From CAIWHR01 sp963717695 (lineage in GTDB: Bacteria > Pseudomonadota > Gammaproteobacteria > Burkholderiales > Casimicrobiaceae), in contig CAVQWR010000006.1 in NCBI GenBank assembly GCA_963717695.1, positions 558,001-622,000 of the forward strand: 64,000 nt of DNA. Reading direction: 5' to 3'. Below, one piece after another: positions 28,994 through 37,803 of this stretch. The first letter of the stretch is position 1. The number at the start of each line of letters is the position of its first letter. The position numbers were made by a program, and so were the translations under genes. A model generated the notes under the pieces. It searched no databases. It was not told where the DNA came from and saw only the letters and a program-made list of their open reading frames with translations.

Positions 28994-29784
28994 GCGAATT
29001 CGGTCTCCATCGCCCGCGCCGAGCGCCGCCGACACCTCGCGGCATGTCTGCGAGATACTCCGCCGAGGCCCGCATCGCCTCGCTGCGCTCCGCAGGGAGC
29101 GGCACCGCGTGCTCGCTCGCGATCCTGCCCGGATGCGTCGCCATCACGACGATGCGGCTCGAGAGGTAGACCGCCTCGTAGACGCTGTGCGTGACGAAGA
29201 GGACGGTCCAGCCTTCGCTGCGCCAGAGCTGCCGCAGATCGTTGTTGAGCCGGAAGCGCGTGATCTCGTCCAGCGCCGCAAAGGGCTCGTCCAGCAGCAG
29301 CACTCGCGGCCGCGTGACGAGCGCGCGCGCGATCGACACGCGCATCTTCATCCCGCCGGAGAGCTCGCGCGGATAGGCGCCGGAGAACGCGGCGAGGCCG
29401 ACGCGGCCGAGCGCTTCCGCGACGCGCGTCGCGATCTCCGCGCGCGCGACGCCGGCGAGCCGCAGCGGAAGCGCGACATTGGCGGCGACGCTCGCCCACG
29501 GCATCAGCGTCGGTTCCTGGAAGACGAATCCGATCCGGCTCGATTCCGACGCGGCGTCGCGCGCCGCTCCATTCGATCGTGCCCGACGAAGGCGTCGCGA
29601 GCCCGGCGACCAGGCGCAGCACGGTGCTCTTGCCGCAGCCCGACGGCCCCAGCAGCGTGACGAATTCGCCGGCGGCGACGTCGAGGTCGATGTCGGCGAG
29701 TGCCACCGTGCCGCTGCCGTAGGTCTTGCCGACGTGCCGCAGGCGCAGCAGCGGGTCACGCGCCGACGGATTCGAATCCGTCAT
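28990..29784 (-). CDS. ABC transporter ATP-binding protein, SsuB/TauB-like (frameshifted)
   Basis: ATPase subunit with Walker A GPSGCGKS, the Q-loop FVFQEPTLMPW, signature ELSGGMKMR, Walker B VLLLDEPFAALDE and switch FVTHSVYEAVYL, all typical of the nitrate/sulfonate/taurine importer family. Frame changes lie near 29570 and near 29030; the rest reads cleanly in one frame. The start at 29784 gives the normal short N-terminus. It lies 31 bases after the binding protein gene and overlaps the permease gene, so one operon is likely. Confidence 0.82.
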   Translation of the reverse strand: MTDSNPSARDPLLRLRHVGKTYGSGTVALADIDLDVAAGEFVTLLGPSGCGKSTVLRLVAGLATPSSGTIEWSGARRRVGIEPDRIRLPGTDADAVGERRRQCRASAAARRRRARGDRDARRGSARPRRPRRVLRRLSARALRRDEDARVDRARARHAAASAAAGRALCGAGRDHALPAQQRSAAALAQRRLDRPLRHAQRLRGGLPLEPHRRDGDASGQDRERARGAAPCGAQRGDAGLGGVSRRHAARCRRRSARAMETEFA

Positions 29785-29815
29785 CGGCGCCTGCGGGCGG
29801 CCGCGGGGATTGCGG

Positions 29816-30816
29816 TCACGGCTGTTTCGCGTCGAGACCGACACCCTTGTCGACGAAACGCAGCGTGTACGCCTTGCGGTAATCGGTCGCCGGGTCGACG
29901 AGCTTCGCCTTTGCCATCTTGTCGAAGAAGCTCTTCTGCCGCGCGTCCGTCATCGCGCCGATGCCGAGCTTCTTCGAGTCGCCGGAATCGACGATGCCGT
30001 ACTCCTTCATCTTCGCGATCGAGAAGGCGAGCTGGGCATCGTCCATTTCCGGGTTGTCGCGCTTGATGAGCGCGTTCGCGGCGCGGTTGTCGCCGTAGAG
30101 ATAGTGGTACCAGCCGACGATCGACGCGTCGACGAAGCGCTGGACGAGATCGGGATTCTTCTCGATCAGGTCGACGCGCGTCTCGAGCGTCGTCGCATAG
30201 GTATCGTAGCCGTAGTCCGCGAGCAGGAAGATGTTGGGCTTGAACCCGCCCTGACGCTCGATCGCATACGGCTCGGCCGTCACGTACCCCTGCTGCGCGA
30301 CGCGCTTGTCGGCGAGGAACGGCGCCGGATTGAAGAGGTACGGCTTGACCTGCGACTCCTTGAACCCCCAGTCCGCGATCATCCACTGGTAGAAGCTCAC
30401 GAAGCCGTCCTTGCCGACGAGGAGCGTCGCCTTCTTCAGCGATTCCCACGTGTCGAGCCCCTGCCCCGGGTGCGTCATGAAGCACTGCGGATCCTTCTGC
30501 ATGATCGCGGCGACGACGCGCGTCGGAATCCCCTCCTTCACCGCGGACAGTGCCGGCATCATGTTGCCGCCGATGATGAAGTCGACCTTGCCGGCGGCGA
30601 GCAGCGCGCGCTCGTTGGACTGCGGTCCGCCTGCGCGGATCGTGACGTCGAGCCCGTATTTCGCGTAGGTGCCGTCGGCGACGGCCTGGTAGAAGCCGCC
30701 ATGCTCGGCCTCGGCCTTCCAGTTCGTCGCGAAAACGACCTTGTCGGCGCCCGCGGCGGCACCGGCGCAAAGCGCGATCGCGGCAGCGCAGACGGCAGCG
30801 CGGCATGTCGAAGCAT
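29816..30816 (-). CDS. ABC transporter substrate-binding protein, NMT1/THI5-like (frameshift near start)
   Basis: A periplasmic binding protein whose 248 C-terminal residues read uninterrupted. After frame correction the N-terminus has an alanine-rich signal peptide ending AAAGA, then KVVFATNWKAEAEHGGFYQAVADGTYAKYGLDV, the hallmark of NMT1/THI5-like proteins that bind pyrimidine or other small ring compounds. Frame changes lie near 30798 and near 30565. With the following ATPase and permease it makes a complete importer. The ligand could be a thiamine precursor such as hydroxymethylpyrimidine or formylaminopyrimidine, but no thi gene or TPP riboswitch is seen nearby, so this stays open. Confidence 0.78.
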
Positions 30817-30867
30817 CGCGGAACTCCCGGGCGCCGCGGATCCGGCGGATCGCAAAGCGGCCGTCGA

Positions 30868-30897
30868 ACTATAGACCAGGGCGCGCGAGCGGCACAA
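30868..30897 (-). promoter_or_regulatory. Promoter candidate for the NMT1-type ABC operon
   Basis: On the minus strand TTGTGC (30892-30897) and TATAGT (30868-30873) are 18 bases apart, about 50 bases before the binding protein start. It is divergent from mutS. Confidence 0.4.
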
Positions 30898-30939
30898 CGC
30901 ATCCGCGGCGAATGCCGGCGGCAAGGCGCGCTGCCCATC

Positions 30940-30945
30940 TATAAT
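30940..30945 (+). promoter_or_regulatory. -10 box immediately before mutS
   Basis: A perfect TATAAT ends 9 bases before the mutS ATG at 30955. Transcription would start about three bases ahead of the start codon; no Shine-Dalgarno sequence is visible. Confidence 0.5.
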
Positions 30946-30954
30946 TGCGCCGCC

Positions 30955-33564
30955 ATGTCCGCCGCCCCTGCCGCTCCCGCCACGCCCGCCATCTCTCTGA
31001 GCGCGCACACGCCGATGATGCAGCAGTACCTTCGCGCCAAGGCGGAGCATCCGGACAAGCTGCTCTTCTACCGGATGGGCGATTTCTACGAGCTCTTCTA
31101 TGACGACGCAAGGCGTGCCGCGACGCTGCTCGACATCACGCTGACCGCGCGCGGGCAGTCGGCGGGCACGCCGATCCCGATGGCGGGCGTTCCGTTCCAC
31201 GCGGTTGAGCAGTACCTCGCCCGGCTGATGCGCCTCGGCGAATCGGTCGCCATCTGCGAGCAGATCGGCGATCCGGCGACGAGCAAGGGCCCCGTCGAGC
31301 GCAAGGTGCTGCGCGTGGTGACACCGGGCACGGTCACCGATTCGAATCTTCTTGACGCCAAGCGAGCTTCGCTGCTGGTCGCCATCAACCCCGGCAGGCA
31401 TCGGACCGGCCTCGCCTGGCTCGATCTCGCCTCCGGCGCCTTCGAGATCGCGGAAGTCGGCGCGGCCGATTCAGCCCAGGCGCTCGACGAGCTCGACGCG
31501 GCGGAATTGCTCGTTCCCGAGGGCGCCGCGCACGCGCAGCTCGCCGCGTCGGTCCCGGTTCGCAACCTGCCGGCATGGCAATTCGATGCGGCGGCCGCGA
31601 CGCGCACGCTGTGCAAGCACTTCGGCACGCGCGATCTCGCCGCGTTCGGCGTCGACGATCGCGACCTCGCGCTCGGCGCGGCGGGTGCGGTGCTGAACTA
31701 TGCGGCGGGAACGCAGCAAGCCCAGCTGACGCACGTGCGCACGTTGGCCGTGCGCACCGGCGGTGACAACGTCGCAGCTCGACGCTGCGACGCGGCGCAA
31801 TCTCGAGATCTGCACGACGCTGCGCGGCGATCCTGCCCCCACGCTGCTCTCGCTGCTCGACCAGTGCGCGACCGCGGCCGGAAGCCGCCTGCTGCGGCAA
31901 TGGCTGCTGCATCCGCTGCGAAGCCAGGACAAGGCCGCGGCGCGGCACGCAGTCGTCGCCACGTGGTGCGACGATGCGCCGGCACGCCGGTCGATGTCGG
32001 CGCTTCTCGGCGGGACCGCGGACGTCGAACGCATCGCCGCGCGCATCGCGCTCGCGTCGGCGCGGCCGCGCGATCTTGCCGGTCTGCGCGATACACTCGC
32101 CCGGCTACCGGCGATCCGCGCGAACGCGGCTGCCGTTGCCGCGCCGCTCGCACAGGCACTTGCGGCAGACCTCGACGTCGACCCGCGCTGGCTCGATCTG
32201 CTGCAGCGCGCGATCGTGCCCGAGCCGGCGGCGCAGATCCGGGACGGTGGCGTGATCGCGGGCGGCTACGACGCCGATCTCGACGAGCTCCGTGCGATCG
32301 ACGCCAACTGCGGCGAGTTCCTCGTAGCACTGGAGACGCGCGAGCGCGAGCGCACCGGCATCGCCAATCTCAAGGTCGAATACAACAAGGTCCACGGGTT
32401 CTACATCGAGGTCACGCATGCGAACACCGCGCGCGTGCCCGACGATTACCGCCGCCGGCAGACGCTGAAGAACGCCGAGCGCTACATCACGCCCGAGCTG
32501 AAGGCATTCGAGGATCGCGCGCTGTCGGCGCAGGACCGTGCGCTCGCCCGCGAAAAGGTTCTCTACGAGGCGGTCGTCGCCGAGCTTGCCGCTGCGATTC
32601 CGGCGCTGCAGCGTGCGCGCGCTCGCGCTCGCGACCTCGACGTTCTCGCCGATTTCGCCGAGCGTGCGCATGACGCTCGATTTCACGCGACCAGTCTTCG
32701 TTGCCGACACTGGCATCACCATCCGGCGCGGCCGCCATCCGGTCGTCGAGCACATGGTCGAGGACTTCATTCCGAACGATCTCGTGCTCTCGCCCGCGCG
32801 GCGCCTCCTCGTCGTGACCGGCCCCAACATGGGCGGCAAGTCGACCTACATGCGGCAGGCGGCCGTCATCGCGCTGCTCGCGTGCTGCGGCTCGTTCGTG
32901 CCGGCCGCGGAGGCGATCCTCGGGCCGATCGATGCGATCCACACCCGCATCGGCTCCTCGGACGATCTCGCCGGCGGGCGCTCGACGTTCATGGTCGAGA
33001 TGACCGAGGCGGCCGCGATCCTCAATCGCGCGACACCGCAGAGCCTCGTGCTGATCGACGAGATCGGGCGCGGCACGTCGACGTTCGACGGCCTTGCGCT
33101 CGCATGGGCGATCGCGCACCAGCTCGCCGAAAAGAACCGCAGCCTGGCGCTCTTCGCGACGCATTATTTCGAGCTGACGGCGCTTCCGTCGGAGATCGAG
33201 GGATGTGCGAACCTGCACTTCGACGCGGTCGAGCACGCCGACGGCATCGTGTTCCTGCACGCCGCCGCCGACGGGCCTGCGAACAAGAGCTACGGACTGC
33301 AGGTGGCAAAGCTCGCTGGCGTTCCCGCCGAAGCGGTCCGGCGCGCGAAGAGCTATCTCGCGCGCCTCGACAAGTTCAATGCCGCCGGTGCGGCGCAGAC
33401 CGATCTCTTCGCGCACGCGGGCGCCGGTGCTTCCGAGACCGACGATGCGCGCGGCGGACCACGACGCGCTCGCCGCGCGTCTCGCTGAGCTGGATCCGGA
33501 TTCGATGACGCCGCGCGACGCGCTGGCCGCGCTCTACGAGCTCCGCAAGTTGCTGGGACGCTGA
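30955..33564 (+). CDS. mutS: DNA mismatch repair protein MutS (three frameshifts)
   Basis: Recognises base mismatches and small loops in DNA. The N-terminal mismatch-binding domain has DKLLFYRMGDFYELF, which includes the Phe-x-Glu type wedge; the core and clamp domains follow, then the ATPase with Walker A TGPNMGGKST, the segment EAAAILNRAT, Walker B LVLIDEIGRGTSTFDG and the dimer-contact FATHYFELT. Extra single bases near 31774, 32670 and 33450 shift the frame, but the protein resumes exactly each time and has 869 codons without them. The end reads YELRKLLGR. If the shifts were real, the cell would lack mismatch repair. Confidence 0.93.
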
Positions 33565-33883
33565 GTACCGCGCATCAGCAGAGCAACCGGGTCGTGCGCC
33601 CTTCCGCCGCGAATCAGCAGGCGGTCGAGAGCGAAAAGCGTCGCGAGCGAGTCGGCGACGACGCGCGCAATCGCTCTGGCAACCAGGAGGCGGAAGCCAT
33701 CTCAAAAAGGTCGCGAGCAGGCCCGCGGCCGGCCAGCCGAGGCTGATCGAGAGCGAAAAGCGTCGCGAGCGAGCCCGAAGCGACGCGGCCCGCAGCGAGG
33801 CGCGAGACGTACACGAACGTACGTTGAGCGCCGAGCGCGGACACAACGAAGCAGCCGGCCCGCGCAGCAGCTTTGCGCCTCGA
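33565..33883. repeat. Intergenic region with a 27-base direct repeat
   Basis: Between mutS and slyD (convergent) a 27-base unit occurs exactly twice, at 33625-33651 and 33747-33773 (core GCGAAAAGCGTCGCGAGCGA). A degenerate relative containing AAAAGGTCGCGAGCAG lies at 33704-33719. An open frame on the minus strand across it has no recognisable family. This may be a fragment of a dispersed repeat; no gene is supported here. Confidence 0.6.
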
Positions 33884-34372
33884 TCAATGGTGGTGGCCGC
33901 CGTGGCCGTGCACATGCCCGTGCTCGACTTCCTCCGCCGTCGCCGCGCGTACGTCGAGCACCTTGCAGTCGAAGCGCAGCCGCTTGCCGGCCCACGGATG
34001 GTTGCCGTCGAGCACCGCCTTGCCGTCGGCGATGTCGGTGATCGTGTAGACGACGCCGGCATCCGGATCCGTCTCGGTCGCCGTGTACGTCTCGAACTGC
34101 ATGCCGACCTCGGCTTCCTGAGGCAGCCGCTCGACCGGCTCGATCTTCACCAGCGAAGGGTCGTAGTCGCCGAACGCGTCGGCGGGTTCGACGTCGATCG
34201 ACAGCGCGTCGCCGGCCTTCCTGTTGTTGAGCGCCTCCTCGAGCTTCGGCAGCATCCCCGAATGCCCGCCGTGCAGGTAGGTGATCGGCTCCGAAGTCGC
34301 CTCCAGCAGCGTGCCCTCCGAATCGAAGAGCTCGAAAGTCATGGTCACGACGGTATTGGCGAGGATGTTCAT
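33884..34372 (-). CDS. slyD: FKBP-type peptidyl-prolyl isomerase, SlyD-like
   Basis: A 162-residue cytosolic chaperone and prolyl isomerase. The FKBP half-domains flank an inserted IF domain (YLHGGHSGMLPKLEEAL, then AFGDYDPSLVKIEP), as in SlyD. The C-terminus is short and histidine-rich (HGHVHGHGGHHH), which in SlyD binds nickel and other metals and helps hydrogenase maturation in enterics; no hydrogenase genes are in this window. I chose the ATG at 34370-34372, which gives the standard MNILANTVVTMTFEL start; the frame is open somewhat further upstream. The gene is divergent from roxA. Confidence 0.9.
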   Translation of the reverse strand: MNILANTVVTMTFELFDSEGTLLEATSEPITYLHGGHSGMLPKLEEALNNRKAGDALSIDVEPADAFGDYDPSLVKIEPVERLPQEAEVGMQFETYTATETDPDAGVVYTITDIADGKAVLDGNHPWAGKRLRFDCKVLDVRAATAEEVEHGHVHGHGGHHH

Positions 34373-34473
34373 CCGGACTCCGGGCAAGTGGGTTTGGCAC
34401 GCGCGAGTGCCGCGCCATTGTAGCCCAGGCCGTGCGCTCGCCGCGCGACAGGCCGGGCGTCGCAACGCCTCGC

Positions 34474-34479
34474 TATAAT
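34474..34479 (+). promoter_or_regulatory. -10 box immediately before roxA
   Basis: A perfect TATAAT ends 6 bases before the ATG at 34486. With usual spacing the first transcribed base is the A of the start codon, which predicts a leaderless mRNA. No Shine-Dalgarno sequence is present. Confidence 0.55.
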
Positions 34480-34485
34480 CCGTCG

Positions 34486-35670
34486 ATGCCAGCCGCGCGC
34501 CGCGCCGTCACACCGCCCACCGAAGCGCCGGAAACATCGGACGTGACGAGACTCCTCGGCAGCCAGGCGCCGCGCGCCTTCCTCTCGCGCTTCTGGCAGA
34601 AGGAAGGCCTGCTCGTGCGAAGCGCTATCCCTGGATTTGCCGGGCTCTTCACCGAACGCGAGCTCCTCGCTCTCGCGCAGCGCGACGACGTCGAATCGCG
34701 TCTCATCGTTCGCACCGGCCGCCAGTGGACATTCGAGCACGGCCCGTTTCGGCGCACCGATCTCGCGCACCTTCCCGCGAGGGACTGGACGCTGCTCGTG
34801 CAAGGCGTCAACCTGCATTCGGCGGCGGCGGACACCTTCCTCCGCCGCTTCGCCTTTCTGCCGTTCGCACGCCTCGACGACATGATGGTGAGCCTTGCCG
34901 CGCCGGGCGGCGGCGTGGGGCCGCATTTCGACTCGTACGACGTGTTCCTGCTGCAGGGACCGGGAAGGCGCCGCTGGCGCTACGGTCGCCAGAGCGATCT
35001 CGCGCTGAAGCCCGGACTGCCCGTGAAAATCCTGCGCCGCTTCACGCCGTCGCATGACGCGGTGCTCGACGCCGGCGACATGCTCTACCTCCCGCCGCAG
35101 TACGCGCACGACGGCGTCGCCCTCGACCGCTGCACCACCTATTCGATCGGATTCCGCGCGGCATCCGCAAACGAGCTCGCAACAGCGTTCCTGGATTTCC
35201 TGCGTGACGGGATTGAGCTCGAGGGACGCTATGCCGATCCGGATCTCAAGCCCTCCCGGCGTCCTGCGCAAATCGAGACGGCGATGCGACGCAGGATCGC
35301 GCATATGCTGCGGGAGATCCGCTGGAACGACGACACGGTGGAACGGTTTCTCGGCTGCTGGCTCACCGAGCCCAAGCCGACCGTTTCGTTCAACCCGCCG
35401 GAGCGCCCGTGCACGCGGGCCGCCTTCGCCGCCATCTCGGTTCGCGGCGGCGTTCGCTTGGACACGCGCTCGCAACTGCTCTACGATGAGCGCAGGCACT
35501 ACATCAACGGCGAGGCGGCGGACTGGCCGCGCGACGGCAAGGAAACCCTCGAACGTCTCGCCGATGCCCGGGCGCTGTCACCGCGCGAGATTCGCGGCGC
35601 GGGCATAGCGGTCGTTTCGATACTCTACGACTGGTACCGCCATGGCTTCCTCCACACCGACGCCCACTGA
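34486..35670 (+). CDS. roxA: JmjC-type ribosomal protein hydroxylase (RoxA/YcfD-like)
   Basis: A 394-residue iron(II)/2-oxoglutarate oxygenase of the cupin-4 group. The double-stranded beta-helix carries the iron triad as HFDSYD (His147, Asp149) and a distal His208 in PPQYAHDG. E. coli YcfD hydroxylates an arginine of ribosomal protein L16; the length, the LLVRSAIPGF start and the C-terminal winged-helix region agree with that family. The substrate here is inferred from the family. The last 29 bases overlap the next gene, so the two are co-translated. Confidence 0.85.
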   Translation: MPAARRAVTPPTEAPETSDVTRLLGSQAPRAFLSRFWQKEGLLVRSAIPGFAGLFTERELLALAQRDDVESRLIVRTGRQWTFEHGPFRRTDLAHLPARDWTLLVQGVNLHSAAADTFLRRFAFLPFARLDDMMVSLAAPGGGVGPHFDSYDVFLLQGPGRRRWRYGRQSDLALKPGLPVKILRRFTPSHDAVLDAGDMLYLPPQYAHDGVALDRCTTYSIGFRAASANELATAFLDFLRDGIELEGRYADPDLKPSRRPAQIETAMRRRIAHMLREIRWNDDTVERFLGCWLTEPKPTVSFNPPERPCTRAAFAAISVRGGVRLDTRSQLLYDERRHYINGEAADWPRDGKETLERLADARALSPREIRGAGIAVVSILYDWYRHGFLHTDAH

Positions 35671-36199
35671 GCCCGCACCCACACCGACGCCCGCTGAGCC
35701 CGCACGCACGCCGACGCGGGAGCCGCGCCAGCAGTCGCTGACGACGATTGCCGAGCAGGTCGCCGCCCTTGACGAGCTCTTCGACATCGCGGAGCACACG
35801 GTCCGGGTGTTCGACGACGACCTTTCGGAGATGGGGTGGAACCGTCCGGCGCGCGCGGAGAAGGTGGCGTCGTTCCTGCGCCGCTCGCGCGCGGCGAAGC
35901 TCGACATCATCGTCCACGACACCGCGTGGCTGGAGGCCTCGGGTGCTCGCCTGATGAACCTGCTGCGCACCTTCAGCGGCGCGATCACCGTCTACAGGAC
36001 AGGCGCGGAGGCCAAGGCGGCTATGGATCCACTCGTCATCGTCGACAACCGGCATTTCCTGCACCGGTTCCACGTCGAGCAGCCGCGTGCGGCGCTGGCG
36101 ATCGAGGAGCCGCATCTCGCGCGGCCGCTCGTCGATCGCTTCAACGAGATCTGGGCGACCGGCGAAGCGGGGCTGTCCGGAACGGTGCTCGGGCTCTAG
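35642..36199 (+). CDS. DUF7931-type protein downstream of roxA
   Basis: A 185-residue cytosolic protein without signal peptide or membrane segment. The first 30 residues are Thr/Pro-rich (TPTPTEPAPTPTP), followed by a conserved domain with LDIIVHDTAWLEASGARLMNLL and DNRHFLHRFH, resembling half of a phospholipase-D-like fold (the DUF7931 group). No catalytic HKD motif is visible. It overlaps roxA by 29 bases in a different frame, and this pair recurs in betaproteobacteria, so a joint role at the ribosome is conceivable but unproven. A GC hairpin follows the stop. Confidence 0.65.
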   Translation: MASSTPTPTEPAPTPTPAEPARTPTREPRQQSLTTIAEQVAALDELFDIAEHTVRVFDDDLSEMGWNRPARAEKVASFLRRSRAAKLDIIVHDTAWLEASGARLMNLLRTFSGAITVYRTGAEAKAAMDPLVIVDNRHFLHRFHVEQPRAALAIEEPHLARPLVDRFNEIWATGEAGLSGTVLGL

Positions 36200-36204
36200 C
36201 GCCT

Positions 36205-36225
36205 CGCCGCGCGCGTCGCGCGGCG
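36205..36225. terminator. GC hairpin between convergent genes
   Basis: A nine-base-pair perfect stem (36205-36213 with 36217-36225) with a three-base loop fills most of the 30 bases between the DUF7931-type gene and the convergent purC. There is no T-run on either side. Confidence 0.45.
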
Positions 36226-36229
36226 CACT

Positions 36230-36952
36230 CTAGAGCGGCGCGCCGATGCGCGTCGCGACTTCGCGATAGTGCTCGATCACGCTGCCGAGGTCGCGCCGGA
36301 AGCGATCCTTGTCGAGCTTCTCGCCGGTCTTCGCATCCCAGAGGCGGCAGCCGTCCGGCGTGAATTCGTCGCCGAGGACCAGCGGTCCCGACGGCGCGTC
36401 GGTGGGATGGCCGAATTCCAGCTTGTAATCGACGAGATCGATGCCCACGGCGGCAAACAGAGGCTTCAGCACCGCATTGACCTTGTGGGTCATCGCCTTC
36501 ATCTCGGCGATCTCGGCCGCGCTCGCCCAGCCCAGCACTCGGATGTGATCGTCGTTGACGAGCGGATCGTGCAGCGCATCGCTCTTCAGGAAGAACTCGA
36601 AGATCGGCTCGGGCAGCTTCGTGCCTTCGGCGATGCCATAGCGCTTCGCCATCGACCCCGCGCAGACGTTGCGCACCACGCACTCGACCGGCAGCATCTT
36701 CATCGCCTTGACCAGCGACTCGCGCTCGTTCAGCACGGAGATGAAGTGCGTGGGTATGCCCGCGGCGGCGAGCTTGCCCATCACGTACGCGTTGATCTTG
36801 TTGTTGGTCTCGCCCTTCTTGTCGAGCTTGGCGAGCTTCGCACCATCGAACGCCGAGACGTCGTCGCGGTAGTGCATGACGAGCCGATGCGCGTCGTCGG
36901 TCGCGTAGACCGTCTTCGCCTTCCCCTTGTAGAGCTCCTGCCGCTTTTCCAT
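36230..36952 (-). CDS. purC: SAICAR synthetase
   Basis: Joins CAIR and aspartate with ATP in purine synthesis. The 240 residues match the short bacterial form (E. coli 237): start with QELYKGKAKTVYAT, then DDVSAFDGAK, VECVVRNVCAGSMAKRYG and YKLEFGHP. It lies 13 bases after a metallo-hydrolase gene and forms the tail of a dapA-bamC-MBL-purC unit, in the order common in betaproteobacteria (dapA and purC are also close in E. coli, with bamC between). The frame is intact. Confidence 0.96.
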   Translation of the reverse strand: MEKRQELYKGKAKTVYATDDAHRLVMHYRDDVSAFDGAKLAKLDKKGETNNKINAYVMGKLAAAGIPTHFISVLNERESLVKAMKMLPVECVVRNVCAGSMAKRYGIAEGTKLPEPIFEFFLKSDALHDPLVNDDHIRVLGWASAAEIAEMKAMTHKVNAVLKPLFAAVGIDLVDYKLEFGHPTDAPSGPLVLGDEFTPDGCRLWDAKTGEKLDKDRFRRDLGSVIEHYREVATRIGAPL

Positions 36953-36965
36953 GTCGCTTCCTTGT

Positions 36966-37733
36966 TTACATTTCGCGCCAGCCGAACCCCTGCGCCTGGT
37001 CCGCGATGCCGATCCAGTCCTCCGCGCACGCGAGCGCGTCGCACAGCGCCGCCCGGGCGAGCGCCGGCGTATTGTTCTCCCGCGACAGGTGCGCGGCGAT
37101 GATGTGGACGAGCCGCGACGTGTCGATGCTCTTCAGGAGCGCGGCCGCCGACGCGTTGTCGAGATGGCCCAGCCGCCCCGCGATGCGCCGCTTGAGCGGC
37201 CACGGGTAGCTGCCCTTCTCGAGCAGGTCCATGTCGTGGTTGCATTCCAGCACGAGCGCGTCGCAGCCGGAGAGACAAGCCTCGACGTGCGCCGTGGTGA
37301 CGCCGAGGTCCGTCAGCACGCCGAGCCTGCGCGCGCCGTCGCTGATCACATACTGGACCGGCTCGCGCGCGTCGTGCGGCACGGCGATCGGCGTGATCGC
37401 GAGCGCGCCGATCGCGAAGGATTCGTGCCCGTCGAACCCGTAGACGCGCTCCATGCCCTCGAAGCGCTCCGACACGGCCGCCAGCGTGCCGAACGTCGCC
37501 CATACCGCGATCCCGTGCTTCGCCGCGAACGCGGGGACGCCGCCGACGTGATCGGAATGCTCGTGCGTGACGAGGATCGCGTCGAGGTCGCCGGGAACGA
37601 GGCCGAGGCGGCCGAGACGCGTCGCCGTCTCGCGAACGCCGAACCCGCAGTCGATCAGCACGCGCGTGTCGCCGCATTCGACGACGAGGCCGTTGCCCTC
37701 GCTGCCGCTGCCGAGCGACGCGAAGCGCATCAC
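36966..37733 (-). CDS. MBL-fold metallo-hydrolase, YycJ/WalJ-like
   Basis: A 255-residue metallo-beta-lactamase-fold protein. The metal motif THEHSDH lies at residues 56-62; further ligands are visible in VPHDAREP and in the C-terminal IIAAHLSRENNTP segment. The short start MMRFASLGSGSEGNG is typical of the YycJ/WalJ group, reported as a 5'-to-3' DNA exonuclease in Bacillus. That activity is only inferred from the family. It sits between bamC and purC on the same strand, with 70 bases to bamC. Confidence 0.85.
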   Translation of the reverse strand: MMRFASLGSGSEGNGLVVECGDTRVLIDCGFGVRETATRLGRLGLVPGDLDAILVTHEHSDHVGGVPAFAAKHGIAVWATFGTLAAVSERFEGMERVYGFDGHESFAIGALAITPIAVPHDAREPVQYVISDGARRLGVLTDLGVTTAHVEACLSGCDALVLECNHDMDLLEKGSYPWPLKRRIAGRLGHLDNASAAALLKSIDTSRLVHIIAAHLSRENNTPALARAALCDALACAEDWIGIADQAQGFGWREM

Positions 37734-37803
37734 CGGCGTGCGCTCCCGCGAAGCGCGCGCAGACGGCGGCCGCCCGCCGGTCGCGGGCCGCGCGCGGCCC
37801 GCA

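Noticed and set aside
29816..30955. TPP riboswitch before the NMT1-type operon
   Set aside because: The space between the promoter candidate and the start is only about 50 bases and lacks the conserved THI-box segments.
30955..33564. The idea that broken mutS makes this a mutator strain and explains the frameshifts
   Set aside because: Frameshifts occur only in blocks, are almost all insertions outside long homopolymers, and spare large intervals; sequence error explains this better than loss of mismatch repair.
33600..33780. Possible CRISPR-like array in the repeat region
   Set aside because: Only two exact copies with a 95-base spacer and one degenerate copy; no further units and no cas genes.
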